A DNA stretch of 64,000 nucleotides from Mesobacillus subterraneus (GCF_003937825.1 NZ_RSFW01000012.1:62001-126000); one strand, 5' to 3'; positions 18,067 to 28,684 are shown, numbered from the stretch's first letter. Numbers and translations are program-made. Notes: generated by a model from the letters alone, not told the origin.

Positions 18067-19365
18067 TTAATAAATTGAAGTAGTCTCTTTAGACGTTTTC
18101 TCGAGGATTTCTTTTACCCTTGCAAGGAAACGTCCGCATACTAGTCCATCAAGCACACGATGGTCCAATGATAGACACAGGTTGACCATATCTCTGACAG
18201 CAATCATGCCATTGTTCATGACGACTGGTCGCTTAACGATCGATTCGACCTGCAGGATTGCAGCCTGCGGGTAGTTGATGATGCCCATGGATTGGACAGA
18301 CCCGAATGATCCTGTATTGTTTACAGTGAAGGTACCGCCCTGCATATCTTCGGAACGAAGCTTGCCAGCACGTACTTTCTGTGCCATTTCTGTGATTTCG
18401 CGGGCGATGCCTTTGATTGTTTTTTCGTCTGCATTTTTAATGACAGGTACGAATAAAGCATCATCAGTCGCTACCGCTATTGAAATATTGATATCTTTCT
18501 TCTGGATGATTTTTTCGCCAGCCCACATGGAATTGATTTGCGGGAATTCCTTCAGTGCCTGTGCGACTGCTTTTACAAAGAACGCAAAGAACGTTAAATT
18601 GAAGCCTTCTTTTTTCTTGAAATCATCCTTAAGGCTGTTTCGGTATTCTACCAGGTTTGTCACATCGACTTCTACCATGGTCCAGGCATGCGGTGCTTCA
18701 TGTTTGCTGCGAAGCATGTTCGCTGCGATTGCCTTGCGCACTCCCGTAACAGGGATTTCGATGTCCCCGGCAGCAACTGGTACTGACGGAGCCGCGGCTT
18801 GAGCAGCTGATGGCTGTGATGGTGCAGCCGGCTGAACTGGAGCTGCAGTCTCAGCAGCAGCAGGTTGAGCCTTCGGTGCTTCTGCAGCTGGCTGAGGAAT
18901 ATTTCCGGATTGAATGATCTTTTGAAGATCCTTACGGGTGATTCTTCCGCCTGCTCCCGTTCCCTTAACATGGGTTAAGTCGATATTATTTTCCTGGGCC
19001 AGCTTCAATACTGCCGGCGAATATCTAGCTTTGCTGCCTTCGTTTGCAGCGGGTGCTGTATTTTCTGCAGGTGCTGTTTCAGAAGCTGGTGCAGTGGCAG
19101 CAGGTGCCTCTGCGCCATTTCCGCCTTCCACTTCAATCGTACAGATGAATTCACCTACAGCCAGTGTATCCCCTTCATTCGCAATCAATTCCTTGATTGT
19201 ACCTGTAAAAGAAGATGGTACTTCAGCATTTACCTTATCGGTCATGACTTCTGCAAGTGGATCGTACTTATTTACTTTATCGCCAACAGAGACCAGCCAT
19301 TTGCTGATGGTTCCCTCGGTGACACTCTCGCCTAACTGAGGCATCTTAATTTGTTCAATTGCCAC
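18067..19365 (-). CDS. bkdB: branched-chain 2-oxo acid dehydrogenase E2
   Basis: Lipoamide acyltransferase core of the branched-chain keto acid dehydrogenase, 432 residues. The lipoyl domain carries the modified Lys44 in VMTDKVNAE. A long Ala/Pro-rich linker follows, then the E1/E3-binding domain (SPAVLKLAQENNIDLTHVKG), a second Ala/Pro linker and the catalytic domain ending in SLDHRVLDG with the active His. I start at GTG 19365, eight bases after AAGGAGG; the frame is open to 19386 but would place the ribosome site inside the gene. Last gene of the operon, followed by a terminator. Confidence 0.95.
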   Translation of the reverse strand: MAIEQIKMPQLGESVTEGTISKWLVSVGDKVNKYDPLAEVMTDKVNAEVPSSFTGTIKELIANEGDTLAVGEFICTIEVEGGNGAEAPAATAPASETAPAENTAPAANEGSKARYSPAVLKLAQENNIDLTHVKGTGAGGRITRKDLQKIIQSGNIPQPAAEAPKAQPAAAETAAPVQPAAPSQPSAAQAAAPSVPVAAGDIEIPVTGVRKAIAANMLRSKHEAPHAWTMVEVDVTNLVEYRNSLKDDFKKKEGFNLTFFAFFVKAVAQALKEFPQINSMWAGEKIIQKKDINISIAVATDDALFVPVIKNADEKTIKGIAREITEMAQKVRAGKLRSEDMQGGTFTVNNTGSFGSVQSMGIINYPQAAILQVESIVKRPVVMNNGMIAVRDMVNLCLSLDHRVLDGLVCGRFLARVKEILEKTSKETTSIY

Positions 19366-19411
19366 AGGTTCATCCTCCTTCTCCATTCACTCTATTTCCA
19401 ATATGAATATG

Positions 19412-20395
19412 TTAAAATTCAGCAAGTTCTCTCATTGCTTTTTCAACTTTATCCGGATTGATCATGAAATACTTTTCCATTGTCGGAGCATATGGCATTG
19501 CCGGTACGTCTGGTCCTGCAAGACGCTTGATCGGGGCATCCAATTCGAACAGGCAGTGTTCTGCAATGATGGCTGCCACTTCACTCATAATGCTTCCTTC
19601 TTTGTTGTCTTCCGTCACAAGAAGGACCTTGCCTGTTTTGGAAGCTGCTTCAATGATCGCTTCCTTGTCTAATGGATAAACCGTACGGAGGTCAAGGATA
19701 TGCGCCGAGATGCCATCCTTCGCCAGTCTTTCTGCTGCCTGCAATGCAAAGTGTACTGCCAGGCCGTAGGTAATGACCGTAATGTCCTCCCCTTCGCGCT
19801 TCACGTCCGCTTTTCCGATTGGCAGGACATAATCATCTTCAGGAACTTCACCTTTGATCAGTCTGTAAGCACGCTTGTGCTCAAAGAACAATACTGGGTC
19901 CTCATCCCTGATCGCTGCTTTCAATAATCCTTTTACATCATAAGGAGTTGAAGGCATAACAATTTTCAGGCCAGGCTGATTGGCAAATACCGCTTCAACC
20001 GACTGGGAATGGTAAAGCGCACCGTGGACACCGCCGCCATAAGGGGCACGGATGACCATCGGACAGCTCCAGTCGTTGTTAGAACGGTATCGGATTCTTG
20101 CTGCTTCAGATATGATCTGGTTAACAGCAGGCATGATGAAATCTGCGAATTGCATTTCGGCGATTGGGCGCATACCGTACATTGCCGCACCGATTCCAAC
20201 CCCTGCGATCGCGGATTCTGCAAGAGGTGCATCAAGGACGCGGTCCTCGCCAAACTGCTCGTAAAGACCCTGAGTCGCTTTGAAAACCCCGCCTTTTTTA
20301 CCAACGTCTTCTCCGAGGACAAAAACTCTCGGATCTCTTTCCATCTCTTCCTTGATTGCTAAAGTCACTGCATCTATATAAGAAATTACCGCCAT
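19412..20395 (-). CDS. bkdAB: branched-chain 2-oxo acid dehydrogenase E1 beta
   Basis: Beta subunit of the thiamine-diphosphate E1 component, 327 residues, which decarboxylates keto acids from Val, Leu and Ile together with BkdAA. The family pattern LGEDVGKKGGVFKATQGL, the LAESAIAGVGIGAA stretch and the HSQSVEAVF loop are present, with a transketolase C-terminal domain at the end. GGGGGAG precedes ATG 20395. The gap to bkdAA is 12 bases. Confidence 0.95.
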   Translation of the reverse strand: MAVISYIDAVTLAIKEEMERDPRVFVLGEDVGKKGGVFKATQGLYEQFGEDRVLDAPLAESAIAGVGIGAAMYGMRPIAEMQFADFIMPAVNQIISEAARIRYRSNNDWSCPMVIRAPYGGGVHGALYHSQSVEAVFANQPGLKIVMPSTPYDVKGLLKAAIRDEDPVLFFEHKRAYRLIKGEVPEDDYVLPIGKADVKREGEDITVITYGLAVHFALQAAERLAKDGISAHILDLRTVYPLDKEAIIEAASKTGKVLLVTEDNKEGSIMSEVAAIIAEHCLFELDAPIKRLAGPDVPAMPYAPTMEKYFMINPDKVEKAMRELAEF

Positions 20396-20407
20396 CTTTG
20401 CTCCCCC

Positions 20408-21403
20408 TTACTCTTCAGCATATACGTATTTTAATGCATGTTCCGGCTCAGCGTACGGCGCGTTTTCCGCATAATCCGTCGCTTCGTTCACAAGCTTCAT
20501 GATTTTATCATTAATCGCTTTTTCGCTCTCATCATTCATGATGCCGTTTTCCTTCAGATACGCACCGAAGGTAATGATCGGATCCTTCGTCTTCGCTTTG
20601 GCAACTTCATCGGGTGCGCGGTAGCTTCTGTCATCATCATCAGAAGAGTGTGGAGTCAGACGGTAAGAAACTGCTTCAATCAGACTCGGGCCCTTACCAC
20701 TTCGTCCGCGGTCTGCAGCTTCCTTGACTGCTTTATACACTTCGATTGGGTCATTTCCATCTACTGTTACTCCCGGCATACCGTATCCAATTGCGCGGTC
20801 AGAAACTTTTTCAGCCGCAACCTGCTTTTCATATGGAATCGAAATGGCATATTTATTGTTTTCAACCATGAATATGACCGGAAGCTTATGTACTCCCGCA
20901 AAGTTTGCTCCTTCATGGAAATCCCCCTGGTTGGAAGAGCCTTCACCAAACGTTACGAAAGTAACGAGATCCTTCTTTTCCATTTTTCCTGCAAGCGCGA
21001 TTCCGACAGCATGCGGAACCTGAGTGGTAACGGGTGATGATCCTGTTACGATCCTGTTTTTCTTCTGTCCGAAGTGCCCTGGCATCTGGCGTCCGCCGGA
21101 GTTCGGGTCTTCCGCTTTGGCAAAACCAGAAAGCATCAACTCTTTTGCAGTCATGCCAAAAGTTAAGACCACTCCCATATCCCTGTAGTAAGGAAGAACA
21201 TAGTCCTTTTCCCGATCAAGTGCAAAAGCTGCTCCTACCTGTGCCGCTTCCTGTCCCTGGCAGGAGATTACAAACGGAATTTTCCCAGCACGGTTCAAAA
21301 GCCACATCCGCTCATCCAGGCGGCGGGCCAACAGCATTGTTTCATACATTTCCAAAACTTTTTCATCACTTAAGCCAAGTGCAGCGTGACGGTTTTCTGC
21401 CAT
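20408..21403 (-). CDS. bkdAA: branched-chain 2-oxo acid dehydrogenase E1 alpha
   Basis: Alpha subunit of E1, 331 residues. The thiamine-diphosphate motif is visible as GEGSSNQGDFHEGANFAGVHKLPVIFMVENN (the motif is split here: GEGSSNQGDF then the NN end), and the phosphorylation-loop-like YRLTPHSSDDD region follows. Start ATG 21403 is set by GGGAGG seven bases upstream; the frame is open for 55 more codons without a start signal. It is co-transcribed with lpdV upstream and bkdAB downstream. Confidence 0.94.
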   Translation of the reverse strand: MAENRHAALGLSDEKVLEMYETMLLARRLDERMWLLNRAGKIPFVISCQGQEAAQVGAAFALDREKDYVLPYYRDMGVVLTFGMTAKELMLSGFAKAEDPNSGGRQMPGHFGQKKNRIVTGSSPVTTQVPHAVGIALAGKMEKKDLVTFVTFGEGSSNQGDFHEGANFAGVHKLPVIFMVENNKYAISIPYEKQVAAEKVSDRAIGYGMPGVTVDGNDPIEVYKAVKEAADRGRSGKGPSLIEAVSYRLTPHSSDDDDRSYRAPDEVAKAKTKDPIITFGAYLKENGIMNDESEKAINDKIMKLVNEATDYAENAPYAEPEHALKYVYAEE

Positions 21404-21471
21404 CTTTATACCTCCCAATTGTTCGTATAAGGCTCTTTTCCGAAGAAAAGAGCTCTTATTCCCTTTACTTT

Positions 21472-22893
21472 TTAAGAGTGGATTGCCTTCCCATCCACTG
21501 CCAGTGCAGCTTCCCCAATTGCCTCGGATAAAGTTGGGTGAGGATGGATGGTGTGGGCTACCTCCCATGGTGTAGCGTCTAATACTTTTGCGAGTCCCGC
21601 TTCTGAGATCATGTCAGTCACATGAGGACCAATCATATGGACACCAAGAATATCATTGGTTTCCTTGTCAGCAACAATTTTGACAAAACCATCAGATTCA
21701 CCGTATACAAGTGCTTTTCCGATTGCCTTGAAGGAGAATTTGCCTGTCTTCACATCGTGGCCTTTTTCTTTTGCTTCGTCTTCTGTCAGGCCAACGCTGG
21801 CAGCCTCCGGAGAGCTGTAAATACATTTAGATACCAGTGTATAATCGATTGGATGCGGATCTTGTCCCGCGATATGCTCAACTGCGACAAGTCCTTCATG
21901 TGAAGCCACATGCGCCAGCTGTAAGCCGCCAATGACATCACCAATTGCATAGATGTGAGATTCCTTCGTCTGGAAGAATTCGTTTGTTTGAATGAACCCT
22001 CTCTCCAGTTGGATCTCAGTGTTTTCAAGACCGATTCCTTCCACATTTGCCTGGCGACCAACTGAAACCAGCAATTTCTCAGCAGAAAATTCTTTCGTTT
22101 CCCCTTTAACCTCTGCACTAATCTTAATGCCATCAGCTTTTTCCAAAGTTTCAGGAAGGACCTTAGCGCTTGTGATCACCTTAACGCCTTTTTTCTTCAT
22201 TGCGCGCTGCATTTCCCTGGATACTTCCTTGTCTTCTGTCGGGACAATACGGTCCGCGTACTCAATGACGGTTACCTGTGAACCAAAGTCAGCAAGCATC
22301 GAAGCCCATTCGATTCCGATTACACCGCCGCCAACGATGACGATTGACTTTGGCAGATCTTCCATAACAAGCGCTTCATCAGATGTCATGACATATTGGC
22401 CATCCGCTTCAAGACCTGGCAAAGTCCTTGGTCTTGACCCAGTCGCAACGATGACATTCTTCGGAATCAGCATTTCATTTTCTTCGCCATTGTTCATTTC
22501 AACGGAAATGGTTCCTGGCATCGGAGAGAAAATGGATGGCCCCAGAATTCTGCCTAAGCCTTCATATACATCGATTTTCCCTTGCTTCATCAGATGCTGA
22601 ACCCCACGGTGCAGCTGCTCAACGATTTTTTCTTTTCGTTCCTGGACCTTAGTGAAGTTGACACCGACTTCTCCCGTCGTTACCCCGAAATCCTCACTTT
22701 TCTTTGCAGTTGCAAATACTTCGGCACTGCGAAGCAATGCTTTACTCGGAATACATCCCTTATGCAGGCATGTTCCTCCAAGCTTACCCTTTTCAACGAT
22801 GGCAGTCTTCAAACCAAGCTGTGATGCCCTGATCGCTGCTACGTAACCGCCTGTACCGCCTCCGAGAATGACTAAATCATATTCTTGCGCCAT
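21472..22893 (-). CDS. lpdV: dihydrolipoamide dehydrogenase (E3)
   Basis: FAD flavoprotein of 473 residues that reoxidises the lipoyl groups of BkdB and passes electrons to NAD. The N-terminal GGGTGGYVAA binds FAD, the redox pair is Cys42 and Cys47 in GGTCLHKGCIPSK, GGGVIGIEWAS binds NAD, and the C-terminal HPHPTLSE holds the active His. GGAGG lies upstream of ATG 22893. Its place within bkd makes it the E3 dedicated to the branched-chain complex. Confidence 0.95.
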   Translation of the reverse strand: MAQEYDLVILGGGTGGYVAAIRASQLGLKTAIVEKGKLGGTCLHKGCIPSKALLRSAEVFATAKKSEDFGVTTGEVGVNFTKVQERKEKIVEQLHRGVQHLMKQGKIDVYEGLGRILGPSIFSPMPGTISVEMNNGEENEMLIPKNVIVATGSRPRTLPGLEADGQYVMTSDEALVMEDLPKSIVIVGGGVIGIEWASMLADFGSQVTVIEYADRIVPTEDKEVSREMQRAMKKKGVKVITSAKVLPETLEKADGIKISAEVKGETKEFSAEKLLVSVGRQANVEGIGLENTEIQLERGFIQTNEFFQTKESHIYAIGDVIGGLQLAHVASHEGLVAVEHIAGQDPHPIDYTLVSKCIYSSPEAASVGLTEDEAKEKGHDVKTGKFSFKAIGKALVYGESDGFVKIVADKETNDILGVHMIGPHVTDMISEAGLAKVLDATPWEVAHTIHPHPTLSEAIGEAALAVDGKAIHS

Positions 22894-22954
22894 CTGAATC
22901 CCTCCTCCATCTTCGGTAAAAAAATTAATATTTAAAATGCAGTGTTAAATCCTC

Positions 22955-24040
22955 TTATTTCCCCGGATATTCCTTGAAATCTTCTTCTCCGCGGAGTACT
23001 CGAAGCGCACCCTCTGCGAGAGCCTGGAGTTCATTTTCACCTGGATGGACGATTACGTCTGCAATCCAGTTGATCCTCTCAGAAATCTCCTGGACGAAAT
23101 CCTTTCCGTAAGCAAGACCTCCAGTAAGGATAATCGCATCTACTTTTCCTGCAAGCACGGCACTGGCCGATCCGATTTCTTTTGCCACCTGGTAGGCCAT
23201 CGCACCGTACACAAGCTTGGCTTTTTCGTTGCCCTGGCTGATCATTTTTTCGACCTTTACCGCATCGTTTGTTCCAAGATAACCAACAAGACCACCCTGT
23301 CCCACAAGCTTTTTCATGACCTCTTCACGGTAAAAATCACCGGAAAAACATAATTCCACGAGGTCCCCTGCTGGTACTGTACCGGCACGTTCCGGACTGA
23401 AAGGGCCATCACCATGTAATCCATTGTTGACATCGACTACCCTTCCAAGTTTATGGGCACCAACAGTGATCCCCCCGCCCAGGTGGGTGACGATCAGGTT
23501 CAGCTCTTCATATTTCCTGCCAAGTTCCTTTGCAACCCGCCTTGCGACTGCTTTCTGGTTTAAGGCATGGAAGATGCTTTTCCGCTCAATAAGTGAAAAT
23601 CCGGAAACACGCGCTACAGGATCCAGTTCATCGACTACAACGGGATCGACAATGAATGATGGAATATTCAAGCCAGAAGCAATTTCATAGGCAAGAATCC
23701 CGCCTAAGTTTGAAGCATGCTGGCCGGAATAACCCGCACGCAGATCTTCAAGCATTTGATTGTTTACTGCATATGTTCCGCCTTCAATTGGCCTTAAAAG
23801 GCCGCCGCGCCCACAAACAGCACTCAATTTTGAAATATTGATTCCTTCAGTATCAAGCGTTTCGAGTATCGTATTCTTCCTGAATTCGTATTGGTCGATG
23901 ATGGTTTCATAGGAGTTAATGACAGATGAGTCATGACGGATCGTTTTTTCAAAAACAGAAACCTCATTGTCAAATACTCCTATTTTCGTTGATGTAGATC
24001 CTGGATTGATGACGAGAATCCGATGTTCTGTTTGTTGCAC
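22955..24040 (-). CDS. buk: butyrate (branched-chain acyl) kinase
   Basis: Acetokinase-family enzyme of 361 residues that turns butyryl or branched acyl phosphate plus ADP into acid and ATP. The N-terminal phosphate loop INPGSTSTK and the signature [13 protein letters not shown] are clear. With Ptb it can recover ATP or supply branched CoA primers for fatty acids. Start GTG 24040 lies seven bases after GGAGG; the in-frame ATG 24061 lies upstream of that site. A 237-base spacer with an inverted repeat separates it from bcd. Confidence 0.94.
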   Translation of the reverse strand: MQQTEHRILVINPGSTSTKIGVFDNEVSVFEKTIRHDSSVINSYETIIDQYEFRKNTILETLDTEGINISKLSAVCGRGGLLRPIEGGTYAVNNQMLEDLRAGYSGQHASNLGGILAYEIASGLNIPSFIVDPVVVDELDPVARVSGFSLIERKSIFHALNQKAVARRVAKELGRKYEELNLIVTHLGGGITVGAHKLGRVVDVNNGLHGDGPFSPERAGTVPAGDLVELCFSGDFYREEVMKKLVGQGGLVGYLGTNDAVKVEKMISQGNEKAKLVYGAMAYQVAKEIGSASAVLAGKVDAIILTGGLAYGKDFVQEISERINWIADVIVHPGENELQALAEGALRVLRGEEDFKEYPGK

Positions 24041-24158
24041 AGTTAAACCTCCAATTTGCATGCGGAAAACTATATCCGCAATACGTCAGTAGCATTAAGG
24101 AAACAGCAGAGGCGCCGAAATCATAGTCAGCGCTCTCTGCAGAAACCGTTTGAATAGT

Positions 24159-24272
24159 CTTTTTTCGCGTGATCAATCGTACTCACTTCTCAGTATGCTC
24201 ATCGGTCAGGGTCAAAATTTGCTTCCCCTGATCTCCTGCATGTAAAAGAATGCACTGATTTCACGAAAAAAG
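24159..24272. repeat. inverted repeat in the bcd-buk spacer
   Basis: CTTTTTTCGCG at 24159-24169 faces CACGAAAAAAG at 24262-24272, one mismatch that is G-U in RNA. The loop is about 92 bases. Not followed by a clear T tract; possible processing or attenuation structure. Confidence 0.45.
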
Positions 24273-24277
24273 TCTTT

Positions 24278-25372
24278 TTAACGGCGGCTTAGGATATGAT
24301 GGCCGTTTTGCAGGAATTGGCTGCGTGAATTGCGCATTCTTTCAATTCTTTCTTCTGCCATACGGTCAGCCGCTTTATAGGTAGGAATTCCATCCCTCTT
24401 GGCGATTTCAATTACTTTTTCAATATTGTTGTAGATTGTTTCCACTTTTTTCATTGCTCTTTCCGCATTATATCCGTACAGTTCATCAGCGACATTGATG
24501 ACTCCGCCTGCATTGATGACATAGTCAGGTGCGTATACAATGCCCATTTCATGGATGATATCACCATGTTTTGTATCTTTAAGCTGGTTATTAGCCGCTC
24601 CTGCAATAACCTTCGCCTTAACCTGAGGAATTGTCTCATCGTTGATGACCGCTCCCAAAGCACATGGTGCGTAAATATCACATTCAACTCCATAGATTTC
24701 ATCAGGATCAACCGCTTTTGCCCCGAATTCTTCGACTGCTCTTTGGACGGCTTCTTTATTGATATCAGTTACAATCAGCTGAGCTCCCTCTTCATGCAGG
24801 TGGCGGCATAGGTTGTAAGCAACATTTCCCACACCCTGCACAGCGATTGTCTTGCCTTCAAGCGAATCAGTGCCAAACGCTTCCTTGGCAGCAGCCTTCA
24901 TCCCTCTGTATACACCATAAGCTGTTACTGGTGAAGGGTTTCCTGATGAACCGAATGCAGGTGAGATTCCAGTTACATAATCTGTTTCCTCGTGGATCAG
25001 ATCCATATCCGCTACTGTTGTTCCAACATCTTCTGCAGTAATGTATCGGCCATTCAAGCCCTGGATGTATCGGCCGAATGCGCGGAACATTTCTTCATTC
25101 TTATCCTTGCGAGGGTCGCCGATGATGACCGTCTTGCCTCCCCCAAGATTGAGCCCTGCAGCAGCATTTTTATATGTCATTCCTTTGGCAAGTCGAAGTG
25201 CATCCTCGATCGCCGCTTCTTCTGATGCATAAGTCCACATGCGCGTTCCGCCCAATGCCGGTCCGAGTGTCGTGTCATGGATCGCGATGATTGCTTTTAA
25301 TCCTGACTGTTTATCCTGACAAAATACAACCTGCTCATAATCGTACTGTTCTAGATACTTAAAGATTTCCAT
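24278..25372 (-). CDS. bcd: leucine (branched-chain amino acid) dehydrogenase
   Basis: NAD-dependent enzyme of 364 residues that deaminates Leu, Val and Ile to their keto acids, the entry step to the Bkd complex. Lys68 and Lys80 in the glycine-rich GLNLGGGK match the known substrate-binding and catalytic lysines of leucine dehydrogenase. The Rossmann motif [10 protein letters not shown] binds NAD. GGGGAGG precedes ATG 25372. Length matches the family. Second gene of the sigma-54 operon. Confidence 0.96.
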   Translation of the reverse strand: MEIFKYLEQYDYEQVVFCQDKQSGLKAIIAIHDTTLGPALGGTRMWTYASEEAAIEDALRLAKGMTYKNAAAGLNLGGGKTVIIGDPRKDKNEEMFRAFGRYIQGLNGRYITAEDVGTTVADMDLIHEETDYVTGISPAFGSSGNPSPVTAYGVYRGMKAAAKEAFGTDSLEGKTIAVQGVGNVAYNLCRHLHEEGAQLIVTDINKEAVQRAVEEFGAKAVDPDEIYGVECDIYAPCALGAVINDETIPQVKAKVIAGAANNQLKDTKHGDIIHEMGIVYAPDYVINAGGVINVADELYGYNAERAMKKVETIYNNIEKVIEIAKRDGIPTYKAADRMAEERIERMRNSRSQFLQNGHHILSRR

Positions 25373-25401
25373 TTCTAGTTCCTCCCCTGGGTTTATGTAG
25401 G

Positions 25402-26307
25402 TTATTTAGAAGCAGAGCACAATGCCAGTGCAAGTGAGTACAGCTTGCTCTCAGCAGTGTCAGCCCTGGATGTTAATACTATTGGAGCTTTTGCTCCGGC
25501 AATGACTGCGCCAACCTTAGCATTGGCAAAGTAAATCAATGACTTATACAGGACATTCCCTACTTCAATCGCAGGGACCATTAAAATATCAGCCTTGCCA
25601 GCAACGTCACTGTTAATTCCTTTGTGCTCAGCTGCCAGCTGGGACACAGCGTTATCCAGTGCAAGCGGTCCATCTACGATGCAGCCAGTAATTTGGCCGC
25701 GTTTGTTCATTACTGTCAAAGCGGCAGCATCCAATGTAGCCTGCATAGCCGGATTGACGACTTCCACTGCAGCAATCGGAGCAACCTTAGGGATGTCAAT
25801 TCCGATTGAATGTGCAACCTGAACAGCGTTTTTGATGATCTGCGCTTTTTGCTCAAGATCGGGTGCGATGTTCATCGCCGCATCGGTTACGAGAGTAAAG
25901 CGGTCGTATCCCGGAATTTCAAAAACCGCAACATGCGAAAGGGCCGCGCCAGTCCTGAGGCCATATTCCTTATTCAGGACAGCCTTCAAGATAGCCGCTG
26001 TAGGGATATTCCCTTTCATCACGACGCTTGCTTCGTTTGCTCTGACCGCTTTCACAGCCATTTCGGCTGCAATACTATTATTTGAGGCGGATATGATTTT
26101 TACACTTTCACTGGCCGCTAACTCCGAGTGCTGTGTGGTAATGAGCTTTTCTATTTTCTCCTTGTCTCCATAAAGAAGGAAATCAGCCAGCTTCATTTTC
26201 ACAGCTTCTGCCACTGCCTCGAGCACCTCGGCATCTTCTGCCGCTGCAACCGCGACAGTTTTGCGTCCATGTTGGGATGCCATGCTGATTAGTGAGTCTA
26301 ATTTCAT
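25402..26307 (-). CDS. ptb: phosphate butyryltransferase
   Basis: Exchanges CoA for phosphate on butyryl- and branched acyl-CoA; works with Buk. 301 residues of the PTA/PTB family: [22 protein letters not shown] and [17 protein letters not shown] are typical. I start at ATG 26307 because the family begins there; the frame stays open to 26373 but that would run across the sigma-54 promoter. A modest AAAGGG lies about 11 bases upstream. First gene of the bkd operon. Confidence 0.93.
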   Translation of the reverse strand: MKLDSLISMASQHGRKTVAVAAAEDAEVLEAVAEAVKMKLADFLLYGDKEKIEKLITTQHSELAASESVKIISASNNSIAAEMAVKAVRANEASVVMKGNIPTAAILKAVLNKEYGLRTGAALSHVAVFEIPGYDRFTLVTDAAMNIAPDLEQKAQIIKNAVQVAHSIGIDIPKVAPIAAVEVVNPAMQATLDAAALTVMNKRGQITGCIVDGPLALDNAVSQLAAEHKGINSDVAGKADILMVPAIEVGNVLYKSLIYFANAKVGAVIAGAKAPIVLTSRADTAESKLYSLALALCSASK

Positions 26308-26356
26308 TTCTGGTTTCAACCCTTTCTTTGGTGGCCCATCACCCGGTATATTATAA

Positions 26357-26373
26357 TGCAAGAAGCGTGCCAA
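26357..26373 (-). promoter_or_regulatory. sigma-54 (SigL) promoter of ptb-bkd operon
   Basis: Minus-strand TTGGCAC (26367-26373), five bases, TTGCA (26357-26361). This has the invariant GG and GC separated by ten bases and matches the sigma-54 -24/-12 consensus. It lies 50 bases upstream of ptb, and the activator gene bkdR is immediately upstream. Confidence 0.93.
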
Positions 26374-26383
26374 CTTTATTTTC

Positions 26384-26398
26384 TTGAAAACGCTTTAC
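26384..26398. promoter_or_regulatory. candidate cre (CcpA) site
   Basis: TGAAAACGCTTTAC just upstream of the -24 element fits the cre pattern TGWAANCGNTNWCA except at the last two bases. It would link the operon to carbon repression; unproven. Confidence 0.4.
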
Positions 26399-26416
26399 TT
26401 TTCCTAAAAAATATTA

Positions 26417-26430
26417 TGCAATAAATTGCA
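26417..26430. promoter_or_regulatory. candidate upstream activating site for BkdR
   Basis: TGCAAT-AA-ATTGCA, a perfect 14-base palindrome about 45 bases upstream of the -24 element; a further TGCAATAAT half lies at the bkdR stop (26441-26449 on the minus strand). Enhancer-binding proteins use such sites. Confidence 0.5.
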
Positions 26431-26441
26431 GGGTATGAAAA

Positions 26442-28505
26442 TTATTGCATGCTGTTTATTTCAATCCCATATTTCTCTAGCTTGTAATACAAATTCCTCA
26501 CCGATACCCCCAGAGCCTTTGCAGCTGCCGTTTTATTGCCGTTTACAGCCTGCAGCATATCTCGGATTACCTTTGCTTCATACTTTTCCAGCTGCACAGA
26601 AAGTGGTTCTGCCTGAATTGGCTGCCTGTCATGATCAGCTTTTAAATTTTGTTCCTGGCTGCTCTGAAGTTCCGGGAGGTGTTTGCTCTCAATGACCGTC
26701 TCATTGTAATTCAAGAAGATGATAGCCCGTCCAAGAACATTCTCAAGCTCCCTTACATTTCCCGGCCATTCATATTCCATTAATTCATTGATTGCTTCCT
26801 CAGAAATACCTTCTACATTCCGACCGTAATCCTGATTGATCTTCCTGATCAGCCTTTCGCCAAGAAGAGGTATATCTTCTTTCCTTCTTCTTAGTGGCGG
26901 AATATGGATTGGCATCCTGTTCAAACGATAGTATAAGTCTTCTCTAAAACTTCCGTTCGCAATCGCTTTTTCCAGATTCATATTCGTTGCCGCAATAACC
27001 CTGACATTGATGGGGATCGGCTTTGTGCCACCCACACGGACAATCTCCTTTTCCTGCAGCACTCGCAACAATTTCGCCTGTGTATTCGCCGGGATTTCTC
27101 CTATCTCATCGAGGAAGATGCTTCCATTATTCGCTTCTTCAAAAAAGCCCCGTTTGCCTCCTCTTTTAGCGCCTGAAAAAGCTCCTTCTTCATATCCAAA
27201 AAGCTCACTTTCCAGCAGTGATTCGGAAATAGCAGCACAGTTGACTCTAATGAATTTATTGAACTTCCTGTCACTTGCATTATGGATGGCATGGGCGAAC
27301 AGTTCCTTCCCTGTCCCTGATTCTCCTCGTAGCAGAACCGTTGCCGGGGTTTTCGCCCCCAATTTCGCTTGTTCAATCGGGATCATCATTTCCTCTGATT
27401 GTCCGATGATATCCTCAAAGGAATATTTCGCTTCCAAAGTCCTGATAATCTGCCTCGCCCGGGTCAATTCCCTGTTCAAGTTCTGGATTTCGGACATATC
27501 GTGAATGACACCGACACTGCCCTTCAGTTTTCCATCAACGATGATCGGAGCGACATTGACAACTACTTCCTTTTTGTTCGGCCCAACCCTCATGGCAGTT
27601 CCGCGGACAGGCCTCCTTGTCTTGAGCACCTTCATATGCATGCTCTCTCCTTCGGAAATATCCGCTGTAGCAGGCTGCCCGATCACTTCTTCCTCTTTTA
27701 GGCCAGTGATCCTAGTATAGGCAGGATTGATCATGATTCCCCTTCCGTCTTCATCGACTACTGAAATCGCTTCATCACTGGAATGGATAATTGCCTGGAG
27801 CATCGTTTGAATTTCTTTTAGATTCGTAATTTCCTCTGCCAGGTTCACCACTTCTGTAATATCTTTAAAAACGGAAAAAGCACCGATTAATTGGTCATTC
27901 TCATCAATGATCGGAATTCGTGTCGTAATGATTTTTGATCCATTTGGCAGCACAAGCTCCCGGTTGGACTCAACTTTCCTTGTATTCAGCACCCTCGGAA
28001 GCTTGCTGGAAGGTATGATATCCAAAACATGCTTACCTTCCGCCTGAATCCTCCTGGTGCCAATGATTTTTTCCGCGCTTTTGTTAAACAGAGTAATGAC
28101 CCCTTCCGTATTGATGACAACCATGCCATCCCCGGAAGAGTTGAAGATTAAATCATGTTCATATGTAACTTTCCTTAGAGTTTTAATGAGGCCTTCCTTT
28201 TCTTCCAATAGAGAAGCAAGCAAAAATGCAACACTTCCTGGAATCAGGACGGTAGTTTTGCCACGGGCATCCCTCAATTCCCGGAAGACTTCCTCATCCC
28301 CTGTTACTTCGATTACAATATCAAGATCGTTTGACATGTATTCACGCCAGTCCGTTCCAGTCTGTATACCGGCACTTCGGGCAACTGCAAGACCAGCTGC
28401 TTCAGGATTGATATCGATGACAGCCAGCACTTCTGCTGTTTCTTTGAAAATATCCAGAATCGCTGTACCGCCTTTTCCAGCCCCGACTATCATTATTTTT
28501 TGCAT
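26442..28505 (-). CDS. bkdR: sigma-54-dependent activator of the bkd operon
   Basis: Enhancer-binding regulator of 687 residues. Order of domains: an N-terminal nucleotide-binding-like segment ([10 protein letters not shown], residues 4-13) unusual for such activators but typical of BkdR; two PAS domains at about 115-220 and 233-340; the AAA+ core with Walker A GESGTGKE at 394-401 and sigma-54 contact loop GAFSGA at 441-446 (Ser in place of the usual Thr); and a Fis-type helix-turn-helix at about 655-682. Start ATG 28505 follows GGTGG. It sits just upstream of the sigma-54 promoter it should drive. The effector is not visible. Confidence 0.94.
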   Translation of the reverse strand: MQKIMIVGAGKGGTAILDIFKETAEVLAVIDINPEAAGLAVARSAGIQTGTDWREYMSNDLDIVIEVTGDEEVFRELRDARGKTTVLIPGSVAFLLASLLEEKEGLIKTLRKVTYEHDLIFNSSGDGMVVINTEGVITLFNKSAEKIIGTRRIQAEGKHVLDIIPSSKLPRVLNTRKVESNRELVLPNGSKIITTRIPIIDENDQLIGAFSVFKDITEVVNLAEEITNLKEIQTMLQAIIHSSDEAISVVDEDGRGIMINPAYTRITGLKEEEVIGQPATADISEGESMHMKVLKTRRPVRGTAMRVGPNKKEVVVNVAPIIVDGKLKGSVGVIHDMSEIQNLNRELTRARQIIRTLEAKYSFEDIIGQSEEMMIPIEQAKLGAKTPATVLLRGESGTGKELFAHAIHNASDRKFNKFIRVNCAAISESLLESELFGYEEGAFSGAKRGGKRGFFEEANNGSIFLDEIGEIPANTQAKLLRVLQEKEIVRVGGTKPIPINVRVIAATNMNLEKAIANGSFREDLYYRLNRMPIHIPPLRRRKEDIPLLGERLIRKINQDYGRNVEGISEEAINELMEYEWPGNVRELENVLGRAIIFLNYNETVIESKHLPELQSSQEQNLKADHDRQPIQAEPLSVQLEKYEAKVIRDMLQAVNGNKTAAAKALGVSVRNLYYKLEKYGIEINSMQ

Positions 28506-28655
28506 AATAACCACCACATATCTGGAAAAATATTTCACAGACAACATTTGCAGTCTGCAAGATTCTTCAAGTTTATTGTAATTGTTTTTGAAGGCGCTGA
28601 CAAACTTCTTATTATTCTAAACATTCTGGAGAAAGATTAGTGACAGCATCTTGCA

Positions 28656-28684
28656 TTGCGCAAAAACTCAGTGTTCAGTATACT
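28656..28684 (+). promoter_or_regulatory. candidate sigma-A promoter of yqzF
   Basis: TTGCGC (28656-28661), 17 bases, TATACT (28679-28684), 64 bases before the start. Confidence 0.55.
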
